Positions 44,600 to 56,330 of a DNA stretch of 64,000 bases are shown piece after piece. The position numbers and the translations under genes are program-made. A model generated the notes under the pieces. The model had not been told where the DNA came from. It did no database searches and saw nothing but the letters and a program-made list of their open reading frames with translations. The first letter of the stretch is position 1. Each line of letters begins with the position of its first letter. This DNA comes from Chrysaora quinquecirrha (taxonomy: Eukaryota > Cnidaria > Scyphozoa > Semaeostomeae > Pelagiidae): contig JACTAT010000044.1 in NCBI GenBank assembly GCA_014526335.1, forward strand, positions 1 through 64,000. The letters run 5' to 3'.

Positions 44600-45130
44600 G
44601 GTAAAATAGCAAGTGATCTGTCGGCTTTGAAAAAACTTAAAAAGATACTTCCTTAATCTAAACTGTGTGAGGTCTATCATGTGCTAGTTGAAAGTCACCT
44701 CCGATATGGGAATGTTGTCTGGGGTAGCTTATCCAATACGAATCTTCCAACGCTTTAGCAGCTATAAAACATGGCCTTCTTGATCATTGAAAATGCTGAG
44801 CGAAAAGAGTCCTGGACTAATAATGGGCTAATATTTGAACCAATAATTTATCTTGATAGATCTATTATGACTAAATGATAGTAAATAGGCAGTGCCCCAA
44901 GATCCTCTGGAAAAAATTTGAGCAGAGGAATGAGATTTCTAGGTATAACACTAGAAAAAACAAAATCTTGACATCCCTAAGCTAAATCTTGAATGTACAA
45001 AAAGGGTTTCCACTTTTCTTGGCTTAAAGCCTGGAATGAAATACCCAAGGATATGAGGGAAACTTCCTCCCTCTATCAGTTTAAAAGATAATTAAAAACG
45101 CATTTAAAAGCTCAGCAAACATTTAACTGA
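44600..45130 (+). mobile_element. LINE RT C-terminal remnant
   Basis: Reads SKLCEVYHVLVESHLRYGNV and VWGSLSNTNLP, then KESWTNN and LAWLKAWNEIPKDMR-like text with many stops and shifts. This is the C-terminal domain after the RT core in CR1/L2-type non-LTR elements. It is strongly decayed. Confidence 0.6.
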
Positions 45131-45475
45131 AACATGACTCCCAGGAAGATCAGATATTGATAAGGACCTGTCTAGGGCAACAAATTATTTCTAAGATTTG
45201 ATATTTTTACTTCAGCCAAAATTATGTATAATTATTACTTTACTTTTTCCGACGGGATATTGTGTATAAATACGAATTAATATAATATAATATTGAATTA
45301 AAGTATTCAGAAAAGAGTTAAATCTCAAATGTAGTATGTGAGAATAGTATATAAATAATGATGTGATTACATGCACATTTTAAGCAACAACAGGTGAAGC
45401 AGAATGGCTAATTTAATATGAACTTGCTGTCTTCAACAGATATCACAGTGGGATTTACAAATATCTGACATAGGG

Positions 45476-45970
45476 TTAATTAATTCTTTTGGAATTATTA
45501 ATATGGCATTTTATGTATGCACAAAATTTGTACATGCCAATATATTTTGAATCTGAAGTCAAAATTATTTCAGGTACAAAATCCAATAAAAGATAATTAT
45601 TCACTGTTTCTGTTGGTGTGCTTGTTTCTCTGCTGTACTGGTGTAATATATTCGTCAATGTCACATTATTTAAGAATTTCAAACAGTCTATGTGCTTGGA
45701 TATAATACGAGATATTAGTTTTGAATAGTCACTCCTTTGCAACTCAAGATCTTGCATACAAGGAAGAAACTTGGTGTTGTTGATATTCCCTACAACTTCC
45801 TCCTTATTCTTTGCTTCGCCAGACAGATGACTTGCATATATTGGTTCTTTGTTGATATAACTGATACCCAGTGTAGATCTTAGTTTTGGCAAACCTCAGA
45901 CATTTCATAACATTGAATATAAAGATCAAGATTGTCAAAAGTTATTCTCCTTCTTTCGTCAACACCTAGA
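45476..45970 (-). pseudogene. Relic of an uncharacterised cnidarian protein family (possibly DUF6589-type)
   Basis: From about 45970: ERRRITFDNLDLYIQCYEMS, then after a shift near 45895 the frame MPKLRSTLGISYINKEPIYA to ILHQYSRETSTPTETVNNYL. The block D-N-L-D-x-x-x-x...M-S/T-x-x-x-Q-N and Y-S-x-E-x-x-x-x-T-x-x-V is one I associate with a repeated, TE-like cnidarian family. The domain name is tentative and function unknown. Confidence 0.35.
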
Positions 45971-47529
45971 AAAATAACAAGAAACATACATGAACTTCAA
46001 AATTATGTCAACACCATCTTGTTTTACACCAGCCAGAATCACCTAGAATCAGTCCGGACTGGACAGAAATGGGATTAGGATTGTGAATCTTGGAATGGGA
46101 ATCAAATTCAGTAGGTCACGTTTAATGCCTTTTGATTTCTCTTAAAAACATTTTAAAGCTGGGTTTTCACAAAAGTCGATTTCATCAAACTAGCAGCACA
46201 TGATAAAATATTATCATATGTGTCGTGGCCAGCAACAGCTTTTTACTTAAAAATTTTGGAATCCAAATCGAAACAAAAATTGTACAGGAAACTAAAGCCT
46301 GCCGCACACTGTGAGCAAAATGCTGAGCAAAATGCCATTCCTGTCACTTTGCTCCGCAAAATTCTTAACATGTGCATGGAATTTTTGCTGAGAAATTTGT
46401 GATTTGTACCTGTGAGGAAAATATCTGAAAAGTATGAATTAAATTGAAATGAAGCCATTGCAGTGCAACTGTGTTTACTGAAAGACTGTGTTTACCTAAA
46501 ATGCTTACTGCCCTGTAATGTTGACAGATCCAACTGTGTACTTGCATAAGCACACCATGTACAAACAGGAAGCGCCCCATGATTCTTTCTTGTATATAAT
46601 TGTAAATATCATTGATTAACGTTTGTTCAGTATGTAGCATAAAGCATGTAGTCTGTATCTGTGCCATCTCTCTCTAACAATGTGACTTCGGTCACAAGCA
46701 AGCATACAACAACATTACAGAATCAACATGACATGGTTGTAATACACGTTTTTTTATCGGAAGTATTCTGTTTCTGTTGAGACTGGAGTTTAGAGTTTTT
46801 GAATTAATGCTTTATCAAAATGAGGCTTAGCCTTATATACACTGCTCCTTGTCTGCAAATGCCTTTAAAGTTACTTCATTTTCCAGGAGGTCTTAGGCCG
46901 AGTTCCTTAGAAAATGTTCCTTTTATGACAAAAGTAATGTTATTGACATATAAAAAACGTGTACTTATTGACACATGAAAATGTGTTGTTATTGACATAT
47001 AAGCAGTACGTCTTTATTAAATCAGTTGTTCAGTTTAAAGTAGAATGCAAAGAGAACACAAAAACTGCTTCTTGTGGCCATGTTATAGCTTCACTGTGTC
47101 ATTAAGAACTTGGATGTTCTGATAATGGAATTCTTCAAAATAACTGTGCAAGCAATCTTATACAAAATAAACATAAACAGGCCCTTCAGGTGCTTGAATT
47201 TTTCTTTACTTGTCTGTGTATCGTATGGCAGCATGTGACTTCAATTTCATTTAGCTACGATCCTCTTCAGATCTTTCAGGTGAATGGAGGATTGCATTCA
47301 ATTTTCATCCGCAGCGGAGACAATAAATAAGTGTCAGGAGTGTCATACATTGAAGTTTTTGTGAAACTCGAATTCTAAAATAACCTTGAAACCATCTTGT
47401 GCTACATCTTTAAATGTAAAAACATGGGTTTGATGCTTGCTCTCTTGGAATCAATTCTTGATTTGCCCCAAGTCTTAGTTTCTGGGAAATTTCTGGGCAA
47501 AGGGTAGCAAGTAACCCCTCTGGAGGTGA
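45971..47529. other. No gene seen; a few short repeats
   Basis: AT-rich. TTATTGACATATAA-type units occur three times at about 46930-47005. No frame with a recognisable motif. Confidence 0.35.
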
Positions 47530-47909
47530 GTGCAGCGAGCGAGTGGAGTGAAAACTTACACTTGTAACTTTTGTCACACGTTAATTATTCATAGCCAATT
47601 ATTCATAGCCATTGATCACATGCAAACCCTGGATCAAAGAGCAAGGCGGGTTTTCAAGTCCAGAATCCAAGAAAAAAGAATCAACTCAGTTTCACCAAAT
47701 TTGCGGACAAACAAGAAACTCCGGAGAGTTCTCCAGTGAAGCCGATAGAGTACATTTCATCAAGTGGGAACAATTTTTGGGCACTTTCTAAAATCGATAA
47801 ATACAAGAATCAAGTTCAGTTTTGTGTGAAGATTTTTACAGAGAATGGAGACACTCGGCAGTTGTTTGAAGATTATCTGAGCACCAATTCAATCCCCACA
47901 CAGATCTAA
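47530..47909 (+). pseudogene. Unrecognised coding scrap
   Basis: Two frames carry normal-looking peptide: QKRINSVSPNLRTNKKLRRV (47680-47737) and, after a one-base shift, YISSSGNNFWALSKIDKYKN and FTENGDTRQLFEDYLSTNSI ending at TAA 47907-47909. It looks like the last exon of a gene or element. No family recognised. Confidence 0.3.
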
Positions 47910-47937
47910 CATAAATCTGAAGAGGCTACTGTTCTAT

Positions 47938-48345
47938 AAAAGCTTTTTTTTCGTCTTACACTCCTCAGGGTATAAATGTCAGAAACAGACTGAAAAAATG
48001 AACTAAGGCAGATTTTCTACCAAGATATGGCTTGAAATGCACCGATCAGAAAGAGAAGCTGAATTGGCATTGTGTTTTAAACACCAATCAGCTGGCCAGA
48101 TACAGTGGGAAGACGAGTACAACTTGTTTTCATTTTCATACTTGGACTATTCAATTAATTCTATTGGTCTTCCAGCTGTACCCGGCTAGCTGATTGTTGT
48201 TTAAAACACAATGCCAATTCAACTTCTCTTTCCGATTGGTGCATTTTGGGCCATATCTTGGTATTAAATGTGCCCTTGTTCATTGTTTCTGTCTGTTTCT
48301 GACTAATATAGTCTGAGGAGTTTCAGATGAAAAAAAGCTTTTAAG
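47938..48345. mobile_element. Hairpin MITE, about 408 bp
   Basis: Ends are TAAAAGCTTTTTTTTCGTCT on the left and, in reverse, TTAAAAGCTTTTTTTCATCT on the right. The arms of about 170 bp share CTCCTCAG, GTCAGAAACAGAC, CCAAGATATGG and GGCATTGTGTTTTAAACA. No coding capacity. The outer 70 bp resemble 3265-3330 inside the foldback element. Confidence 0.8.
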
Positions 48346-48545
48346 TATGCCCAAAAATGTTTCCACTGTTGATCGCAATTTCAAAGTTTTGTACAACTCA
48401 AAAACTATGTACATATCATATGTTTCTTAATATGTATGCTTTAGAAAATTGTTTTAAAAACCTTTCAATAAAATCTTAGAAAATTATGTATTGGTGGACC
48501 ATTTAAATGTTTTGCTCCCTATGGATAATTTAATTAAACAACTAT

Positions 48546-49285
48546 TAAGTTGAATCACTTTGTGACATTTTCCTGTTTACCGTGTATTTATTAATTTGTT
48601 CTTCAAAGTCCAGTGAGTCATCTGTTGATGGACAAGACGAGTCTGTGCTCTCAGGCTCCAAATTAATCTTATTACTGAAGAATGTGCTATCCCATTCATC
48701 ATCAACAGTAGCTTCTTGTGACTGTACATCATCTTCAAAGCTGATGTTTTTAAAACTCTTTCTATGATTTCCATGATACCAGTTGCCAAGTCATACCATC
48801 AAGAAGGACAACATTTTTTTAAATGTCTTCAACAGATCTAATCTTTTGAAAATTTGCTACCAATCTTGAGATGGTGAGAGCAGGCAGGCCTGTAACCATG
48901 TCCATTCCAGATAAAAGATTATCCTTGTATACTTGTAGCTTTTGCTTCAAAACTTCTCTTCACGCCTCAATTTCTCTTCACAATTCAGTTTTTTGTAAGA
49001 ACTTGCAGCAGTCTGCAAATGTCACAGGAATTGTGACTTAGATTAACTGCAGAATAATTGCCAGGGAAAAGTCTTAATGCAATCCTCAGTTAAATCATGA
49101 AACATTTCATATGGCCATTCATCTGCTTTGTAAAACATGCCAAGTTCTTCATCAAAATAAGCAAACAAGGCACGAACAAGACTGCGTTCACGACAGAGTA
49201 CTATGTATCTTGAACAGGCTCTACTTTCTGCTTTCACTTGCGCCGGGTGCCAGGTTAAGCTGAACGTATTGTTTGCAATGCCCAC
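48546..49285 (-). pseudogene. Unrecognised coding relic
   Basis: The minus strand has LFAYFDEELGMFYKADEWPY and CIKTFPWQLF (49180-49050), LLSGMDMVTGLPALTISRLV (about 48920), and GNWYHGNHRKSFKNISFEDD with an acidic Ser-rich tail ending at a stop near 48550. These are in different frames. The order and composition suggest one decayed gene. I do not recognise it. Confidence 0.35.
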
Positions 49286-49406
49286 ATATCATTCCCCATT
49301 CTCGGTCTCTGATTGGTTAAAAACGAACGATACGCTACCGATTGCGTGATTTGATTGGCTGAGGGAATAGTATGCTGGTGGCATTAAGTAGTCCGTCTTT
49401 TAGCCT

Positions 49407-49965
49407 ATGGGTCATTCGTCAGTCAAAAGATTTTGTGACTATTGCAAAAACAATCTCAGACCCATTGACAACGAAAGTCATTTCTTATTCGACTGCGCTA
49501 TGAATAGTAGCCAAAGAGAAAAATTCCTCTCTAAGATAAATTTAAAAAAAGGTAACTTAGAATCTTTATCTGAGACAGAAAAGATAGACATATTTAAAAC
49601 AATTTTGAATTCCGAAAATAAACAAAAGATAGCATACTTAGCTGAGTTTGTATATTTATCACAGTTAGAAAGAGAAAGAGAACAGTATTTTCAAGTTAAT
49701 GCTTAGTTATAGAGATATGATTGCTTTTAAAATATAATATTGATATATTAATAATAACCTAGATGTATTAGACATAAAGTAGTATGTAAGCTTGAATTCA
49801 ATGCGAGTATGTTGTCTTATATTATTTATGATAGTAATTTCTACTTTGTATTTTGCAATTTTGTACTTCGTATCTTAAGTAACTTTATTTGTTAGTTAAG
49901 TACGTTTAAATTGTAAAATACCAGACCCCCAGAGGGTGATGTATTAATGAAATTGAAATTGAAAA
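49407..49965 (+). mobile_element. LINE 3' end with C-terminal zinc-like motif
   Basis: The 99-residue frame has FCDYCKNNLRPIDNESHFLF and DC, the C-x2-C...H-x4-C motif at the end of many CR1/L2/Jockey-type RT proteins, then AYLAEFVYLSQLEREREQ. The 3' untranslated part ends in (TGAAAT)n-like sequence at about 49950-49965, a usual LINE tail. 5' truncated. The upstream half is missing. Confidence 0.7.
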
Positions 49966-50029
49966 ATTCGTTACATTTGCATGTTTGTGAACAAATGGCG
50001 GAAATTTGCTCACAGCTCACTTCGTGAAG

Positions 50030-52090
50030 TCAGAGTATTTTTCTGTGTCTGGTGTTTTGAAGATCTCAAGGTTTTCATTTCTGGATAATCAAGCAAGACT
50101 TGCTCTTCATCTGAGGTAAGTTTTATTTATATATTTTAGCCATAGGAGCAGATAAATCTTTTTGTTGGATAGGGCCTAACGCTAATTACATATTTTTACC
50201 ATTGTATATTGTACCTTTCACTTAACTTCTAGTTAAGTTTGTAAGCTGACTTGTACAATATTTACAACTGACTTTGCTTAGCTCCTCCATCATATCCTTT
50301 GCTTGTGTACAAATCTTATAGCAACTTCATGTAATTGCACTGAATTGATTCACTTCAATCTTACGTTTGCAGTGTCCCCCAGTGTCGGGGTTATGTACTA
50401 AATAATCCCCATACCCAAAAATCCTTCTGGAAACTATGGAGTTTTCTCAAAAATAGTATTTCCTTTTTTTTTCAGTTTCATAATCCATTGATTTTTATCT
50501 TGGATTTTTATTCTACTGCATCACAGCACTTCTTTGGTTCCCTTTATCTGGGAGGTAGGTAGAAAGTAATTTATACAATTTATATTAATTTATTTTTGAA
50601 AGTAATATATACCTTTATCTTCTGTGTCTATATGCTTACTCTCTAAAAAGTGTTTTGTTTAAAAAATTGCATGTATTGCTTTTTAAAAATTGGTGTCTTT
50701 TTCGTTATTTAGGTTCGCTATCCATGTTATCCGTGGTTTTTATTGATATTCACTCATATGTTATAGATGGAAGGTAGGTGGAAAATCTAGATAATTGTGC
50801 AGTATATTCTTACTCCCTCAAAAGAGTTATCTTCTATAAAAGTGTTTGTAAAGCTGTATCTTTATAGCTGTAGCTGTAAAGCTGTATCTAAGTGTCTTTT
50901 TCATCATTTAGGCTCGCATTCCATGTTATTCACTGTGTTGTTATAGTCACATCTTTGGTTCATTTTCGTGGGAAGGTACGTTGAAAATACTTCAGAACTA
51001 CTATATTCTCTCAAATAATCCTACAGCCTCTCGAAACAGTTATCTTCGGAGACTATTTGATTTTTGTAGGGTTTAAACTTATAAGTTTCTTTTTTACTAT
51101 TTAGATTTGTATTTCCCGGTTGTAAATAGTTTTCCTTTGTTCGATTTGATTTCTTGGTTCATTATCACTGCAAGGTATGTATGGCATAGTGCAGGTACAT
51201 CTTATTCCTTCCATTTGTTTTTGCTGTGTGAAAGAAGGATTCTTTGTTTCTGTTTGTAAAATCTTCCATAAAAATGCAAGTCCATAGAGCTTTAGCCTTA
51301 CAAGTGTCTTTTAGATTTTTAGGCTCGAATTCCATGTTATTCACAGAACTATTAGTCTGTAGTCATGTTATTGGTTCATTGTAGCGGGAAGGTAGGTGGA
51401 AAGTATTGTTTATCTTTGTTTTGCTCCCTGTACTATCAGATAATAGTGTTCTATTCCACAGCTTTAGATAGCAAGCTTAGGCCTAAAATTTTCTGTTCTT
51501 TTATTAAGGTTTGCCGTTCTGTGTTGTTAATCGTCATTGAACTCAAGCTTCCATTATCACCGGAAGGTATGTATAGCACAGTAAAGATTCCACTTATTGC
51601 CTCCATTATTTCTGCTTTGTGAAAGGAGGGCTCTTTCCAAAAGTACGATTTTGCAAAAATATATCCTTAATACTGTCTTTCTTGTTATTTAGGTTCACAT
51701 TTCCGGCTTGTATATAGTTGTATTCCTCATTGGTTTTGTTACAGTTTCACGTGTCTTATAAGGTATGTGTTTTATAATAGATGTCTCTCTAATGTATCAC
51801 ATCTCAATATTTACGGTATTCTTTAAAACATTTTCCAGCGCTCAAAAGGTTATCTTAATTCCTTTGGAAAGCTGTACTATTGTAAATAATACCTTTTCTT
51901 TTTTCAGCTCGTGTTTATGGTATTAACCAGTTTCAATGTATTCACCGTATTCATTGGCTTCTTTGGTTCTAACAGTTTAAAGGTAGTTATATTTTCTTGA
52001 ACATTTGACAGTTGTTGTTCCATTAATGCACTCTTGTTTTCTCATGTAACATTATAATGTTGTTGCTAGTTGCTGTTCTGTGATTGATTA
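50030..52090 (+). other. Series of eight small exon-like units with splice-site borders, non-coding
   Basis: A first exon-like segment ends at 50115 (GAG/GTAAG). Eight units follow, each with an AG border upstream and a GT border downstream: 50476-50554, 50713-50773, 50912-50975, 51105-51174, 51323-51391, 51509-51566, 51693-51762 and 51908-51982. They are 58-79 bp long and diverged copies of one pattern (GCTCGCATTCCATGTTATTC ... GGTTCATT ... GGGAAG). Spacers of 117-158 bp share stretches such as CTCAAAAGAGTTATCTT. No frame stays open. This resembles a multi-exon non-coding gene made by tandem exon duplication, possibly a host for intronic small RNAs, but I saw no C box (RTGATGA) in the spacers. 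Confidence 0.55.
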
Positions 52091-52178
52091 GCATAATGGC
52101 GGATATTTAGGCCACACGCGTTGGCTCTCTATCTTGACTTTACATGGTGTCAGGTGTCTTCCGAACCAGCATTCGTCC

Positions 52179-53390
52179 ATGACAACAGAAGCAGCAGCCG
52201 CTGGAGCTGCAATGCAAGCCTCAGCATTTATATCCAACGTTCCACTACCTCCAAGACTAGAATTGACTGGCAACTTAGCAGAAAACTGGAGAAAATGGCG
52301 ACAAATCTGGACGGCCTATGAAACTGTAACAAATTTAGCCTCACAACTGAGCCCTTTTCGCGTCGCAGCATTCATAACCTGCATTGGACCCGATGCACTT
52401 GAAATCCACAATGGCTTACCCTTTGAAAATGAAACAGATAAACAAAGCATTGACACATTTCTTGACTTATGGCAAGCTTATTGCATTGGAGAGACTAACA
52501 TCATTTATGAAAGATTCAAATTCAACAATCGAAACCAAACACCAGATGAATCAGTTGATACATATGCTACTTCTCTTCGATCCTTAGCCAGCAAATGTAA
52601 CTATGGTAATCTCAAAGATGAGCTCATTCGAGATCGCATTGTCTGTGGAATCAACAATATCAAAATCCAGCAAAAGCTTTTGCAAGAGCCCAAACTCACC
52701 CTCTCTAGATGCATTGATATTGCAAGATCAACAGAAACAACCACAGCTCAACTCAAACTGATCACTGGACAAACAGACCAAACCGATACCAATCTCCATG
52801 CTGTGAGCTACTTGAGAAGAAATAACACCACTTCTAGAACAAACAAGACCTCAATATCTTACTGCAAGTACTGTGGAGGTGAACATGGATGGACAAAAGA
52901 GTCCTGCCCTGCCTTTGGCAAGCTTTGTGATTACTGTGGCAAGAGAAATCATTTTGCTAATACTTGTCTTCAAAGGAGCCGTGTTGGTAAGAGAGATTAC
53001 ATTAATAAAACTAATGTAAATGCCCTCTCTAATACCTCTGATGAAATCTTATCTGTTGATTATGATTCCAGTGGGCATATACACATACATACTGTTTGCA
53101 GTTCTCAGTACAAGTCTAAGATTTTTGCACAAATTCTTTTGGGGAGCCAGAAAATACTAATGCAGCTAGATTCTGGAGCATCCTGCACTGTTTTGCCAGA
53201 AAAATATGTCCCTCCTGGAACAAAAATTAAGCATTCTCACCAGCCACTGACCCTGTACAGTAAAGCCAGCTTACCTGTACTTGACACATGCACACTAAAA
53301 ATTAGTAATCCCAAAAATGGTCAGTGCTATGAAATCCCTTTTGTCATCATCAAAGGTGATTATGTACCACTGTTAGGATCTCAAGCCTAA
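52179..53390 (+). CDS. Gypsy Gag-protease
   Basis: Open from an upstream ATG at 52134, but MTTEAAAAGAAMQASAFISN at 52179 is the likelier start because 52134 overlaps the proposed primer site. Capsid text NWRKWRQIWTAYETVTNLAS and YGNLKDELIRDRIVCGI is followed by two zinc knuckle-like motifs (CKYCGGEHGWTKESC and CDYCGKRNHFANTC) and the protease site LMQLDSGASCTVLP. It ends in TAA TAA. In related elements Gag-Pro runs into Pol, so these stops may be recent changes. Confidence 0.8.
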   Translation: MTTEAAAAGAAMQASAFISNVPLPPRLELTGNLAENWRKWRQIWTAYETVTNLASQLSPFRVAAFITCIGPDALEIHNGLPFENETDKQSIDTFLDLWQAYCIGETNIIYERFKFNNRNQTPDESVDTYATSLRSLASKCNYGNLKDELIRDRIVCGINNIKIQQKLLQEPKLTLSRCIDIARSTETTTAQLKLITGQTDQTDTNLHAVSYLRRNNTTSRTNKTSISYCKYCGGEHGWTKESCPAFGKLCDYCGKRNHFANTCLQRSRVGKRDYINKTNVNALSNTSDEILSVDYDSSGHIHIHTVCSSQYKSKIFAQILLGSQKILMQLDSGASCTVLPEKYVPPGTKIKHSHQPLTLYSKASLPVLDTCTLKISNPKNGQCYEIPFVIIKGDYVPLLGSQA

Positions 53391-53396
53391 TAACAC

Positions 53397-55284
53397 ATGC
53401 ACCTTCTCACTGTAGAATATGATAATATTGATGAACCAATCAACAGTGATTCTTTTAATTGCAGCAGTGATTTTCCTCCACACTCAGCTACAAAGCAGCC
53501 ATCTCTATCTCCCAAAGCAGCACCAAATACTGCCATAAACCCATCAACTGGCCTCACCAAGGACCAGATTTTGACAGATTTTGGAGATGTTTTCCAGGGT
53601 CTGGGACAGATGCCAGGAACACTACACTTAGAAGTTGATGATATGGTTCAACCAGTTGTCATGCCTCCTCGACGTGTGCAACTTGCACTGAAGGATAGAC
53701 TGAAAGATGAACTTGACCGACTTGAAAGCCTGGGAGTAATCATCCATGTAATAAAGCCTACTGACTGGGTTTCTAACCTTGTTGTTGCCGAGAAACCCAA
53801 TGGCAAACTAAGGGTTTGCATAGACCTACAACATCTAAATAAAGCTTTAAAAGGCAGCCATTACCCTCTCCCAATCATTGAAGCCATTTTACCTGACCTG
53901 GTTGATGTAAAAGTGTTCAGTAAAGTTGACCTCAAGGAAGGTTACTTACAAATTGTCTTGGATGATGAGTCAACAGATCTCACTACCTTTCACACACCTT
54001 GGGGACAATGGAAATTCCTCCGAATGCCATTTCGAATCAAACCCGCCAGTGGGCATTTCCAACACCGCTTTGACCAAGCCCTTGATGGTCTTGCTGGGGT
54101 TTATGCTGTTGTTGATGACGTGCTCGTGACAGGAAAAGGACGCACCGATGCAGAAGCTATGAAAAACCATGATGCAAACATGATTGCCCTTCTGAAGAGA
54201 TGCCAAGAAAGAAAAATCAAGCTAAATGCTGACAAACTTTGCTTCAAATTTGATAATATCTCCTTCATTGGTCACCTACTCACCCAAAAAGGAGTAAAAG
54301 CTGATCCTGCCAAAATCAAAGCAATCCTAGACATGGAAAAACTGACTGATGTCTCTGGAGTACAACGACTCATCAGCATGGTCAAATATCTGGGAAAATT
54401 TCTGAGCAGTCTTTCTGACATCTGCGAGCCCCTCCGGCGATTGACACACAAAGATACTGCTTGGAAATGGACCAGTGAACATGATACTGCTTTCAACAAC
54501 ATCAAAACTGCAGTCACCAAAAGCCCCTGTACTCAAGTTCTTCGACTCAAACATGCCTGTTGAAGGACAGGGGGATGCATCTTCCAAAGGCCTTGGGTTT
54601 GTATTGCTCCAAGATGGCAAACCAGTCACATATAGCAGCAGAGCATTAACAAAAACTGAGCAAAACTATAGCCAAATTGAGAAGGAACTTTTGGCCCTAG
54701 TTTTTGGAATGGAGCAGAACCACCAGTATGTTTACGGGCGACCAATAATGCTATGGTCTGACCATCAACCATTAGTCTCCATTTCAACAAAACCACTTGC
54801 ATCTACACCAAAGAGATTACAACGTCTTTTATTGCGGCTGCAAAGCTATGACGTCACAATACGCTACAAGCCTGGATCAGAAATGGTCCTTGCTGACACT
54901 CTATCAAGGGCCTACATCCAGTCAATAGCAGATAATCGCTCAGCCACTGAAAAAGACACTGAAATTGTTCACATGGAACACAATCTATCTATATCAGAAC
55001 CTCAGCTTAAAGAAATCCAGCAAGCCACATCCAATGATGAAACACTAAAGGAAGTCATGGTGATAATCATTAAAGGTTGGCCTGCAAGAAAAGATGGCCT
55101 ACATCACAATTTACTACCATATTTCCACATCAGAGATGAGCTTGCAACCCAAGATGGTATTGTTTTTAAAGGGCCAAGAGCCATTATCCCGGAATCTCTG
55201 CACAAAAAGATTCGTGACAAGCTTCATGCAGCCCACACTGGTATCCAAGGCTGTCTAAGGCGAGCTCGTGAGGTTGTATATTGA
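53397..55284 (+). pseudogene. Gypsy reverse transcriptase and RNase H
   Basis: RT: VAEKPNGKLRVCIDLQHLNK, KVFSKVDLKEGYLQIVLDDE (motif A), FLRMPFRIKPASGHFQ and VYAVVDDVLVTG (VVDD at the YxDD site). A one-base shift near 54530 leads to RNase H: EGQGDASSKGLGFVLLQDG, YSQIEKELLALVFGMEQ and WSDHQPLV, then the chromo-like linker and the HHCC zinc region. TGA at 55282-55284 replaces the usual Trp of V-Y-W-P-G. In the same frame as Gag-Pro up to the shift. Confidence 0.8.
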
Positions 55285-55290
55285 CCAGGC

Positions 55291-56327
55291 ATGAACAAGG
55301 ATCCCACTGACTTCATAGCAAAATGTGAAACCTGCAACACCTTCCAATCCAAGCAGCAGAAGGAACCACTCATCAGCCGTGAGACGCCAGAGCGTCCTTG
55401 GCAATTCATTGCCTCAGACATTTTTACTATCGACAACAAAGACTATCTATGCACTGTAGATTGTTACTCTAATTACTTTGAAGTGGATCGACTCTTTCAT
55501 AAGACAGCAGCAGAAGTCATTCTCAAACTCAAAGACACTTCTCAACTCATGGCATACCTGAAAAACTGATCAGCGATAACATGCCTTTCTCATCCCATGA
55601 GTTTATTGCATTTGCAAGATTATACGAATTTGAAAGAGCCCCAAGCTCTCTGGAATACGCTCAGAGCAATGGGAAAGCAGAAAACGCTATCAAGACCATC
55701 AAATTGTTGATCAAAAAGGCAAACAACTCCCACAATGACTTCTACCTTGCACTCGTAGAATGGCGGAACACTCCATCCGAAGGAATGGACTCATCACCGG
55801 CACAACGGATGTTTGGTCGTCGGATGAAAACTTTGCTCCCAACATCAAGTCAGCTGCTGCAGCCAGAGACACAGAAAGGAGTCAGCAACAAGCTTCGAGC
55901 GCGAAAAAGTATACAATCGAAATATTTCAACAGGGGTAGCAAGGAGCTCCCAGAGCTGCAGAAAGATGATATTGTCCGCATAAAACCGAGTGCACAAGAC
56001 CGCTCTGGACGCTGGAAGATAGGAAAAATATTAAGAAAAGCTGACATTCGATCCTACATTGTACAGACAAATGAAGGGCAAATCCTGCGCCGTAACAGAA
56101 AATTTCTGAGAACGTCCAAAGAAACATCAGTCGAAGACTACAATGATCTGCCTGATCCTGCACCCCCGGTAAATGACAATCTGCAAGACGACGACAGGGT
56201 GAAGCACCTCAGACCAATACCGCTGGCAAACAAAGCGGAGAGAGCGAAGAAACGAGATATGACTTCCGACTATAAAGATTTTGCAAGTATGAACACTATG
56301 GTTTATAATAGATATCTTATTTCGTAG
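55291..56327 (+). pseudogene. Gypsy integrase
   Basis: Starts with CETCNTFQSKQQKEPLISRE (end of the zinc region) and the core WQFIASDIFTIDNKDYLCTV with the first Asp, then FEVDRLFHKTAAEVILKLK. A shift near 55545 leads to LISDNMPFSSHEFIAFARLY (second Asp) and SLEYAQSNGKAENAIKTIK (Glu). The C-terminal domain ends with DIVRIKPSAQDRSGRWKIGK. All three catalytic acids are present, in contrast to the other Gypsy copy. Confidence 0.8.
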
Positions 56328-56330
56328 ATA

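Larger units (their letters stand above)
52090..56330 (+). mobile_element. Gypsy LTR retrotransposon, plus strand, few lesions
   Basis: Gag, protease, RT, RNase H and integrase are present in Ty3/Gypsy order. Near 52138 ACTTTACA followed by TGGTGTCAG looks like the 5' LTR end and primer-binding site. Neither LTR could be bounded by eye. Lesions: a double stop after the protease, a frameshift near 54530, a W-to-stop change at 55282 and a shift near 55545. It is younger than the minus-strand Gypsy element. Confidence 0.8.

Noticed and set aside
50555..51907. C/D-box small nucleolar RNAs in the spacers of the exon-like units
   Set aside because: No RTGATGA C box was found by eye in any spacer. 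H/ACA types cannot be judged without folding.
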